Positions 13,161 through 24,700 of a DNA stretch of 64,000 bases are shown here, piece by piece (positions within the stretch are counted from its first letter, which is position 1; the number at the start of each line of letters is the position of its first letter). Under the pieces are notes generated by a model, which worked only from the letters and a program-made list of their open reading frames with translations, had not been told where the DNA came from and ran no database searches. This DNA comes from Brachionus plicatilis (taxonomy: Eukaryota; Rotifera; Eurotatoria; Ploima; Brachionidae): assembly GCA_010279815.1 (NCBI GenBank), contig QEOQ01000508.1, positions 130,936-194,935 of the forward strand, read 5' to 3'. A program made the translations under genes and the position numbers.

Positions 13161-13697
13161 TTATCTGGCTATTGTTTTTCTTTTTCTATTATTAGTTTTA
13201 ACATTGAATTTTGCTCTTTTTCCCATATAACCTCTTCCAACGACCACTCGATTGTACTTCTTTGATTTCATTATATGTTTGAATTTTAAGTATACTTTTT
13301 CAGCAAATCTAGAATTAGTATCCAGCCCAGTGTTACCAAAATAATTTTTTACACTAATTCTATTTTTTCTCTTAAATTCATTGATCGAATTTTTTGATCT
13401 AAAATTCAGTAGTTCAATTAAACCTTTTTGTTTTGAGTAAAGTGAATTTTCCTGTTTTGAAATAAAGATTGTTGGCTTTTGAACAGTTCCACAATTGTCT
13501 ATTAGTTTAAAGTCATTATCTTCGCCTTCTTTTAAAGCTTGCTCAAATCGGCTGCTGGTTCTATTTTTAGTTTGAATGGTTTCATGAGTACCACTATTAG
13601 AGCAATCTCCACATTCAGCTTTGGGAAGTTGAAGTTGAGAAAACTGCAAATCAGTTTTAATATTTTTTCTGCTAATATTTCCGGCACACTGACCCAT
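13161..13697 (-). CDS. orphan intronless protein, 178 residues, predicted N-acylated
   Basis: Single open frame from ATG at 13697 to TAA at 13161-13163. I do not recognise a family. The N-terminus MGQCAGN meets the general N-myristoylation pattern (Gly2, small residue at 6), and Cys4 is a natural palmitoylation site, so membrane attachment is plausible. The middle is Ser/Thr/Asn-rich and hydrophilic. The last 70 residues are strongly basic (KRAKFNVKTNNRKRK near the end). There is no membrane span and no coiled coil. Its stop lies 7 bp from the stop of the convergent FASTK-like gene, so the 3' UTRs must overlap. DNALI1 lies 141 bp upstream on the same strand. Codon use and composition match neighbouring coding DNA, so I take it as a real gene. 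Confidence 0.6.
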   Translation of the reverse strand: MGQCAGNISRKNIKTDLQFSQLQLPKAECGDCSNSGTHETIQTKNRTSSRFEQALKEGEDNDFKLIDNCGTVQKPTIFISKQENSLYSKQKGLIELLNFRSKNSINEFKRKNRISVKNYFGNTGLDTNSRFAEKVYLKFKHIMKSKKYNRVVVGRGYMGKRAKFNVKTNNRKRKTIAR

Positions 13698-13838
13698 GTT
13701 TTAAAATATCATTACTAATTTCTAATTTTGATTTCTTGAAGTTAAATAAATTGCTAAGCAAAATTTTTTTGATATTAAAATTTATTAACAAAAATTTTAT
13801 TTTAGTTCGAAAAATTAAACTAAGATTTAAAAAAAATC

Positions 13839-14776
13839 TTATTTCTTGGGAGCAATGATACCTTCCAACTGAGCCTTTAATTGTTGATTTGTTTTTTTAT
13901 AGAACGAGATATCCTCGGCATGTTTCTTTTCCTCAGCAGCCCTTTGTTCAGCATTTCTCTTTTCGATTTGTTCACATTTTGCTTTCCATTCATTAACTTG
14001 CTTTTCAAGATCTCTTTTATCTCTCTCTAATTCATTTACTCGTTTCTCCATGTCAGCTTTGCCTTGCTCTGCCATCAATGCTTTTCTCATTCCAAAAGCA
14101 ACGCTACTTTCATATAGTGTTTGATAAGCTGCAATAGTCATTCTAATTTCATCTCTTACTCTCAACAATAAAAGACCACGTTCTGAACAGCTTATTGTTA
14201 CCTGTCTAATCAATTCATCTTAATTTTTTTCGATTAAATTAAAAGTTTTTGAATATTTAAAATTTATTTTACCAAAACATTGAGAGAAAAGTTCCCTTCT
14301 TACCGGACATATACCGGTTTCTCTAGCTTGTCTTTGCTGCAATCTCATATCAAGTTGCTCTTGTAAATTTATGACATCTAATCTGGTCGCTGGGGTACTC
14401 GATACATGCTGAACCCAAAGCTGATTTACTTCTGTCCACTCACTTGGTTAAATCAAGGTTTAGAAAAAATATTTTTTAGATTGGAATTTACCGCGGTGGA
14501 AGAATGGAATTGAGAATCTCGTCTGTTTGCTGCAGATTTTTTGAATCCAGAGGCTGTAGTTTTTTGTTAGATGATGGGCTCAATGGCATGGATGTGTCCA
14601 TTGGAGTTGGTGAACTTGATTTTAGTGCCTTGGCCTAAATTTAATAGAGAAATTATATCCAAATTTATCGGATCGCTGGATATAATTACTTTTGGAGTTC
14701 TTTTGTCCGTGTTTCGAGTAACCAACACGGGGTTGTCATATCTAACCAAAGATGAAGTCGGCGGAATGGTACTCAT
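13839..14776 (-). CDS. DNALI1: axonemal dynein light intermediate chain p28
   Basis: Exons 14776-14690, 14634-14492, 14442-14273, 14218-13839 give 259 residues, against 258 in human. The start MSTIPPTSSLVRYDNPVLVT aligns with the family N-terminus. Diagnostic stretches are LNSILPPREW, GICPVRRELFSQCFDELIRQ, then ERGLLLLRVRDEIRMTIAAY, YESSVAFGMRKAL, a coiled coil of about 80 residues, and the invariant C-terminus NQQLKAQLEGIIAPKK. The protein is a subunit of single-headed inner dynein arms, which bend motile cilia and flagella. All three introns are 49-55 bp. Conservation is so high that the orthologue call is secure; it also shows that this animal has motile cilia. The 5' end faces the PACT-domain gene. 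Confidence 0.97.
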
Positions 14777-15715
14777 TGCTGCAGATAAATCGAAGATAAC
14801 TTTGATTACACCTAAGTTATTTGGTCTTGATTCAAAAATATAATTAACTATTAATATAATAAAATAGGTTGATCTATGTAGAAGAGAAAAGTTGAGTGTT
14901 ACCATGGTTATATAGAAAAGCTTTTTGAAAACTAAATAATTATATATTAATTTTTGGAAAAAAAATTTCCATAGTAACTGGGCAATACCGAATGTTGAAA
15001 GAAAAAAGTCTTAATTTAAAAATCAGCTAATTTAACATTGCTTAAAAATTTTTAAAGGCAAAATTTGATTAATTTAAAACTTAAAATTATCATCAACTTT
15101 TTATGAATAAATTTTATTTGCATTTTCAAAACCAATAAAATTATATAATTAATGAAGATAATTTTTTAATAAACATTTTTTTTTAATTATTTGTGTTAAT
15201 GCAACTTAATTCGATCATTTGATTTTTTTATTTGAGAAAATTTTCAATAAATGCAAATATTTTTAAAAAATTTTATTTAATTTTTAATCAAGATTGTAAA
15301 GTTATAGTATTACAACTTTAATTAAAAAAAAATTCATAAAGTGGTCCGAGCAAAAACAATTGTCTTTATGATAAGATTATTTGAGTAAAAATTAATTTTT
15401 TTTAGAAATTTTAGAAAGCAAAAAAATGGAATATTTATATAATATGTGAAAAAATTATGCTTTCAAAAAAATTTTCATAGGTATTTTACTTTTTTATAAA
15501 GTTATACTAAATAAATAAAGAATTGATTTACTTATTTGAATTAATCAATGTTTTTAGAAATTTTCGTGACAGAATAAACCAAATTAATGCGCTTTTGTTT
15601 TGGAAGCGAAAATTATTCCAAAATTCGCTGACAAAAAGCCAAATATTTTAATTAAAACTTGTTTCGATTAGTTACATAATTGAAAATAATCCCAACACAA
15701 ACATCCAAACAAAAA
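14777..15715. promoter_or_regulatory. divergent intergenic region between DNALI1 and the PACT-domain gene
   Basis: 939 bp of AT-rich sequence with no open frame. It must contain the DNALI1 promoter and, if the proposed first exon at 15716 is right, also that of the centrosomal gene. No clear X-box (RFX site) was picked out by eye. Confidence 0.4.
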
Positions 15716-18700
15716 ATGTATGCCCAATTCGTAAGTAGATTTTTTTTATTTGCTAGAGAAACTCACCTTTACGCTATTCTAAGGACAATAGACCATTAAA
15801 TATATTTAACCAAAACTTAAAATCTAATTTGTTTATTTTTGTTTAGTTTTACGATTTCTTTTCACTACACGGCTTAATTACACACAATTTTTAATTCGTT
15901 TTGTCTTATAAATAAAATATAAATATGATTTCACGCTATGTTTTTCAATATTTTTTTAAAATTTTCATTTTTAGATTTTTTCCCTATTCCTTCAAAAAAT
16001 CAATACAAGGTCCCAAATGACAAAATATGGATCAATTTCCAATTTCATTTAGCCAAAAAAATACAAAAATAAAATTTTAAAATTCAAGCAAAACAAGAAC
16101 AATAATAGATCGAAGCTTCTATTCAAAATTATTCAAATATTGGGAGCTGACTTTTGAACTAAAAGTTTAAAAAATACCTTCTTCAAACTTTAAATAAATA
16201 AAATTATCGGCGTGGTCAAAAATTTAAAATCGATTTTTGTTTACAATTTGCTCTAAGTCACGAATTTGTCATTTTTGCTTTAGTTAAATGAATACCCTTC
16301 AGTTTGTATTTATCTTTATTGCCATCTTTCAGCTGAAATCAAATTTTGATTCGGGCTATTAAAGACTTAGGACCATTTAAACCTTTCAATTACTATCGAT
16401 TAAGATATATGGCATCGCGGCTGAAATAATTTAGCATTGAAAATTTCGATTAGTGGATCAACTAAAAAAACTCGAGCCCCGGGTGATAATAAATTAAAAT
16501 TTTATAAACGTGTTTTATTATTTTCTTATCATAAATATTTATGGGTATTATCATTAAGCATACAAGTTAAATGCAATAATGAAAATTCTTAAGTGATAAA
16601 TTTTAGATAAATTTCAAAAAAATTTTTTAAAATATTCGTAAAAATATTTGTTTTCTATAAAGTTTTTATTGTCAGAGGTTTACTCTAGATTCTAGTTAAA
16701 TCATATTTAGTTTGATTAAGCTTATTTTTCAAAATTTATAAGAGAATTAAATTCGCTTTCTTTACTAAATGTTTTAAAGATCAATCTCAAATTTATCAAC
16801 AATTAACCAGTGAAGAAGTTATGAAAAGTATCAGAAAAATGCAAAAAATTCAATGATCTAGAACAGCAAGCGTTTCTAACTTCTTGTAAAATATTTTTAT
16901 TGAAAATAAGTTAAGCAAGTTTTTTGGATTTTTTTGAATATTCAAACGTACTCTAAAGAATCATATTTTTAAAAATTGGAAAATTTTTAATTAAAATTTG
17001 ATAAAATATTTAAATTTTTAGATCAGAGATTTGAGCGATTTTTACACTAGAAAAAGTTATCAAAATTCACTTGAAGGCACCCTGAACAAAAATTCAAAAA
17101 TGTCTTCAACAGAAGATTTGGACGATCTTTCTTACAACTCCATTTCTAGTCACTCAACAGACGGCTATATTTATGAAACATTGAAGAACGACTGCAATAT
17201 TGTAAATAGTCATTTGGAAGAGTCAACCAAATACAAGCCCCTGGTAGAAAATTTGGAATACAGCAAGCAAAATTACGACCATTTTAAAAGTAAAATAAAT
17301 ATTTTTTAAAAGTCTATTTAAAAAATGTCTCTCTAAATAAACAGATAGTCTAAGCAATAGTGAGCATTTTGAATTGCTGTCTCAAATAGAGGAAAAACTT
17401 AATAGAATAGCTGAATGCAAGATTGATCTATTAAAGGCCAAATATCAAGTAAAGAAACTTAAGTATTGATTGTTTTTTGCAGGTAAATAATATTTTTTGC
17501 TAGGACGAGATAAATTTGAAGATTTCGAGCATAAAGTTTGTCATGGAAAAAATGAATAGGGCTACAATAAAATGGTCGAATGAAGAAAATGAGAAAAAAA
17601 TTGCCAAGATGAAGCAAGAAGTTGAATTGAACAAAAAAATAATGTCCGATTATGAAATTAGAATAAAAGATTTAACAAATGAAGTTAGCTCTTACAGAAA
17701 AATGGTATTTATTTTGTTATTTTTTTGTTGGGTTCGTACTCTTAATTTAAACATTTTTAGATCGAAGCAAACAACGGAGATTTAGAAATGAGACCTTTAC
17801 AGGAAGAAACTCAATTCGAGTCTCATCACACATTTGATATAAACAATCAATTCGATTATCTTAGAGACGAGATAAACGAAAAAGACAAACAAATCGAATT
17901 ATTTAGAGCTAAAGAAGACGTCTACCTTAACGAAATATCTCGTCTTAAAATTCAATTAAACGATTACTTGGAATACAATTCTAGCAAAGCAAACACTACT
18001 AATTTTGAAATGGAATCAGCATTGATTGACACAACCACAGACTCTGCTTATAGGGAGCCTAGGATTGTAGTCACCCAAATGAGAGACGACCGAGTCAATG
18101 GGCTAATCATTGAATTAGATGCAAAAAATAGATCAATTCAAAATTTAACTAATGAATTAAGCAAACTTAAGGAAGAAGTTGAGACCATGACTCATCCATT
18201 ATTTTATGAGCTACAGAGCGAAATGCAGAATCAGTTTAATCAAGTTAGTCCTATTTTTTTTAATAAATTATATTTTACTATTAAATTAAATAATTTTAAA
18301 TTAAGGAATACGAAGAACTAAAAATTTGCTATGAAAATAAACTTAGAGAAGAACTAGAAATCTACAAAGTAAACTTTTTATTATGTTTTTTCAATATTTA
18401 TCATCCTGAGAATCTAAGAATTTATTAATAAGGTTTATTATATTTTAATATTTGAATATAACAAGAAAGACAACAGTCTTTATTTCTAGATCAAATTATT
18501 GGCTTTGGTTAAAATTAAATCTAAATGACCTGATATGCTCTATCGAATATTTTATTTAAAAAAAGCATAAACTATAGTTTTTTCATTGTTTTTGAAATTA
18601 GATTGGAAAATTTTAACACAATTTTTTTTTTATATGAGGTCGCATTGATCAACAATTTATTCTTTTATTATCAATTAAAATAATGCTTTATTGATTCTGA

Positions 18701-21700
18701 GGTCAATTAATAAAAAGAATTTCAAATTAAATTGAAAATAAAGGCGCCTTTGAAAAGTCTGAATTAGGATTTGAATAATTAGTTCAGTGTAATCAATTCA
18801 AGGGCCTAGTAAAATACAAATCGTGAGCTTTGAGAAATTCAAAGAGTAGTTTAAGTGGCAAAAATTAATGTTTTTGTTAATGTTTTAAGAACTATGGTTT
18901 TTAAAACATAAGATCAAGAAAATTCTAGGAAATTTACTAGAAAAAAAAAAAAAAAAATTTCGAATTTCCTAATTTTTTGATTGAAATTAATATATTTAAA
19001 ATAAAAATTGATAACTTAGGAAAAACGATACTTATGAAATTTAAATAAGATTATATTTGTTTCTTTTAGAGAAAAGTTAGCAGATCGTATTCTTCTATAC
19101 TACTTATTAAATAAAATTGAATTTTATTTAATAAGTAGTAGTGTGAAGATTCTAGAAAATAAAATAATTCGAATTTTTATAACTGATAATAAATTAAATA
19201 CATTAAAAATTATTTAGATAAAAAATAATATAAAAGTAGAATGGTAAATTATTGCTATGAATTTAGTAAAATTTTGATTTATGTTTAGATATATTTTACA
19301 TTAGTATCTCCTCAAATTTTGATTTCTATTGAAAATTTTATAGCACTGGCTGGGTAAGAGGTCTGTGAAATTTTCAATTGAAAAAAATTGTATAAGTAAA
19401 TATTAATAACTCTAAATAAAAATACCTAATAATTTCAAAACTTGCTCTGCTTATTTATTTAGTATATTATTTCTCAATTTTTTCTGTCAAAACAAATACT
19501 TTGGTGGCAAAAAGCGGGAAGATTTTTTTTCAATTTAAACAAATAAATTTAGAAAAGCTCATGACTCATATTAAACAAGGCTTTTGATTACAAAATATAT
19601 TTTCCTTTACTCTACCCTTTTAGTTTGAGGAGGTATAAGTGACTGGGAAAACTTGGATATAAATTAAATTTAAAGCAACTTTTTTAAGTTAGTGGACAAA
19701 AGAATAGGGTTAGTAAAGAATATTCTTATAATTATTGTTATTTTTTAAATAAAATTAAAACAGAATTAAAGAATTCTGAATTGTTATCACTTTTATAGTC
19801 TATTTTCTTTTTCTTTATTAAAAATTTGGAATATAAAAATACACCCTCAGGATGTACTAGGCCTTAATTGGATCAGTAATCGATCAGAGATTTTTATTGT
19901 TCTTTCTTTAACAATTGAAGTCCAATGAAGTCCATTAAAACTCATCGTCATTAGAAGATATATTGAATAAAATTATAAAATTTTTTACAGAAAGTTTCAA
20001 TATGCATTTTTTGTATCGCTCAATGTTTCAATTTACAAAATCAGATTTAAACTTTTCGAAGTAAATTTTCTATTTAATTAAGATTATGGTAAAAATGGTT
20101 TAAAATAAATAAAACATTTTCTAATTAATTCTAAGAGTAAAATTGATAACAAAAATTATTGAAAAGTGTAAAATAAATTTATAGAATATTGCTAAAAAAA
20201 ATTAAAAAATTGGCAAAAATTAACTCTGAACTATAAATTTAAATTTTATTTCTATTTTTCAAAGATCAAAAGCAGTAGGCAAAGTTTTACCGTATGAATT
20301 AAAAATGGTTAGGGTTAAATTTTAAGAAGTGGGAATAGAAAGAACGATCAATTGGGTATTCAGAAAAACTGGATCCGAAACCTGCTCTGTATTTATCAAC
20401 CAATTTTTTTGGTATTTGAAGTACGCCATAATTAAGCAAAACTTAAGTAAAAATCATAAATTGAATCAAAAATTTTTTAATCCACTGCTAAATCTTTGGT
20501 AGATTAGACTTATTTTTTACAAAACGGTATCTAAACCAAATTTAATTAATGTAAATATACCTTAAAATAAACATTACTCAAATAGAATGAATATATTTAT
20601 CCGTTCCGATTGAATATCTATTAAGTCTAGGATTTAATATAATCAATCAAAGACATGGATCATATTAAATAAATAATTTTCAATATTAATTTAAGAGATG
20701 ATGTCTGTCTACGGAGTTTTTAATTTTAATTTGTAAATCTTCCATCGACATAAAAGAATACAATTGGAAAAGAAACTCTAAATAGTAAAATACAAATTGG
20801 AAATTTTATTGAGCATTTTTTGAATTCATTGTTTAAATTGTTCATTGTGAAAATCTTGTAGCTCGAGTATATAAATAATTACGGGTAGAATTTAACTTGG
20901 CCCAAAGCTAAATATCAACAAAAGCTAAGTGATTGTAAAAAGTGAAATTTAAAGTCTATCGATTAACAATAATTGATACAAATTCAAGTGTCTCTTGTGG
21001 CCTCTAGAGCTTAACTTTTTGTTTCGTCAAGTAATTAATAAAAGAAATGCAAATTTTATCTAATTATTTAAAAGCAATCGAGACGCACGGTTAGAATAGG
21101 TAAAAAATAAACAAACAAAATAAAGACTCGGAGGCTAATGTGTTTGAAAGGACTAAATTAAAGCCATATTTTTGCATATGAACGCTTAAATAAAGACCCC
21201 CCGCCCCCAAAAAAATAGACTTAATATTTTTATATTTTTAGAAAATAAAGGAACAAAGAATTGAAGAAATTCAAAACGAAAATCAAGTGAGGAAATTTTG
21301 ATTTTTTGTATCCGTTTTGGACTATAATTTATTTTTTAATTTTTTTCAGAAAAACTTAGCCGAATTAGAAGCCAAGCATAAATTTGATTTAAATCAGCTT
21401 GAGATTGACTTAAAAGAAATACTTAGCAAAAATTTACTTAATTTGAAAGACGAAATACAAAAAACTCAAAAAGTATTTGGCTTTTATTTGATTAATTTTT
21501 GACTTAAAAATAATGTTTTCTTATATTTCAAGGATAACAAAGACGTCGATATCAAATTTCGATTTTCAGCTAATCAGCATATCAAAGAACTGAGTAATTT
21601 GATATCAAAATCTGGACTCGGGGTGAGAACTGGAATTTATAAATCAATTATTTCTATTTATCCCAAATTTTACCAAAATCTTAAAAATTAATATTTCAAG

Positions 21701-24700
21701 TTTTTAAATGAATGAAAAAATATGTCAACTTTCATCTCATGTAAAGATATCTTTTTTTTCAAAGACAAAATCAAGCTTGCCTCTTTTTAACTTCTGCTCA
21801 ACTGACCCAAGACGATAATAGCTTGAGTCTGTCAAATACCCTATTGGTATTGGTCTTAATTCAAAACACATTTAATCATAACTGTGTCCACAATTTAAAG
21901 TCCGACTTTGACTGAAATTCCGGCAAGTCAAAGCTTGTTGGGAAAAAAATTTTTAGGAAATTTTACAATTTTTCTTAATTAAACTCAGTTTTTAACTTAA
22001 TGACCATTCTAAGAATACATTTATAAGACCAATTCAATTTTTTCCAGTCCTTAACAGTCTTATTTTTCCATTTCTATCAAAATTAGATAATTTAATTATA
22101 TATTTATTTATTAATTTAAATTATCTTAGCAGATCATTTTAAATCAGATTTTGGTAAAAATTAAACTTAATAAGAACTAAACAAAAACGAATAAGAAATT
22201 TTTGATTTTTGAATTTTTAAATTTCATTATCCTTTGACTTGTGACTTTTATGCAACTGTACATGTAATTAATTAGAATATTAGACTCAATTAATTTTTTC
22301 GATAGTCATCTTTATGACCTGAGCTCGAAAAAGCATAAAAAGCTTTCTAAAAAAAACTCGTGGGAGTCAAATAGCATTGGCAGAATAAAAAATTAGTCTA
22401 TCCAGTGGCTAGAACTGCAACTGCATATCCAGTTTGTTATTGTTAGATTTTTTTCCTGCTAAAGGAGAGAAGAAAGAGAATAATAGTTTAAATTTTAAAA
22501 AAGATTCAAAAAATAGTTTTGTCTTCTCGGTTTTTCTTTTTTTTAATTTACATAGCCTTAAAACTTTAATTGAAATTTAAATGAAAATTAAGTTTTTTTT
22601 TTGACTTTTTATAAAAGACAACATTATTTTTTCTTTAAATCGCTTGGCTGAAAAGAAAGACTGCTAGAGGTTCTAATAAAATTAAAAAAATCTTTGGTAG
22701 TTAGAACGAATTAATAGATTTCATTATAAAAATAAATTTTACAAATAGTTTGACCATTAAGTTTTTTGTAAACACCAAAAAATATTTTTTAAGCTCAAAA
22801 TAAAGACTCTTGGTTCTAAATTTTTTTTAAATTCAATTTAAAACAAAAAAACAACTAGTGGGAGTTACAAACAAATTTCTGATCTCCCTGAGGTTATAAG
22901 CTAAGTATTGAGGTATAATATTTTTTTTTATACAATGAAAAAAATCACTCGAAAAGTATTATATGTTTGTTTGAAAAGTTTGGTAATTTTTCTTCGTATT
23001 TTTCAGTCAAAACACAGCAAAATCAATAATAAAGTCTTTACTTAAATTCCTTAAATTAATTTTTGAATCAATCAAATTTCTAATCAAATTCAAAAAATCA
23101 ATTAACAACAATTAAAAAAATTTTAATTTTAAAGCAATTTAATCCCGAGTAATCTTTCTGTGATGTAAAAAAGTGTAAAAGGTTTTTTTTTAAATTTATT
23201 TCATTTAAAGACAAAAATTTTAATTAGATATATTAATAAATTGAATAAAATTAATAAAAAAATTTAAATTAATGTGGCTAATGTATCCAGATATAAAGAT
23301 TTTTTTGAAAACTGCATCTCATTGTGTAAAAAACACAAAATTTTAATAAATTCATCATTTTTCTTCTAAAAATTTTAAAAATTTTATAGAAGTGTAATAA
23401 ACTCCAAGCAGGCTTATTAAGATCTTAAATGATCACCAGTTTAGAACTTTAGTAATGACTTATGTAAAGTAAGAGCTTGCACAAAAAAAATTATTTTTAT
23501 TTTTAATTTTTGATATTTAATTCGGTATTATTAAATCTTCTTTAAATACTAGAAAGTTCGGTGAAAATTTATTTTTATTAAAATGAGATTGGAAAACAGA
23601 AAATTTAAAAAATCGTCATGTTAAAATATTTAATGTAAATAAACGCATCTGGTACCTATTTGAGGCCGCTGTTCTCGACCTAATTTTATATTTTGGAAAA
23701 AATTTAAAAAGGCCCTTATTTTCACTTGAATCAAATATTTCTATCAGAAGTTATTAATCAAAGATCAATTTTTTCAAATACTTTAAATACTACTTAAAAA
23801 GTGGAATTTTGACAGTATTTTAACTAAAATTAGGTCCAGGATACGGGGCGCAAATAGGTGCCAGGCGTGTTATTTTGTCTCAAATTTGGTAAGAATATAC
23901 TAACTTGATCCAAATATTAAATAAAAAACGGGAAATCCAAAATTGAAATCTGATTATCCGTTGATGTTTTAGCATGGGTCCAAAAATTTTGCAAAACATT
24001 ATGAATCACCCGTTAGAATTAAATTTTGCATAATTTTTTGTATTTTTTGTATTTAAGTCATTTTTATTACATTTTTTATCAAAAAAATAATTTTTTTCGA
24101 TCGTAGTTTTTCTAGATTTTTTAATCAAATAATTACTTAAAAATCTTAAAAATTTGCTGAAAATCAAAAATTCTAAGGTTTGTTTTTTCTCTGATTAAAT
24201 TTAAATGCATACAATTCAAAATTATTCATTGAGTTCTTTTAATGCGAAAAATAACAACAGGCTTAATTAAATGGCTCACAAAAAATAATTAGCTCAATCT
24301 CAAAACTGAAATAGAACATTAATTTACATTGATGGGAATTATTGATTAATTATAATTTAAGCTCATTTTAAATTCGAGTAGAGATTAAGAAATGATTCGA
24401 CACATGAAGCCTGGTTGTTAGTCATGATTCGGTTGTAGTCAAGCAAATAATTTAATATAAATTAAGGGTCAAAAAAACATTCGAAAAATGGAAAATTTTT
24501 ATTTTAAATGTTTCAGATTTTAATTAAAACCTTTGAGGCTTAAATCGAACACTGGTGCTTAGTACCAGGCTTCGATTATTTTCAAAGTTTCTACTACAAG
24601 TTTGCTTTTAGTAGACACTTAACAGATTTCAAAAATTTTCAATTTAAAAATTTATTTTAATTTATCTTAAATGACCTGTTTTTATGTTCATTAGGATTAT

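Noticed and set aside
14571..14843. Plus-strand 90-codon frame and minus-strand 112-codon frame over DNALI1
   Set aside because: The first is antisense; the second reads through the first DNALI1 intron and shifts frame into exon 2.
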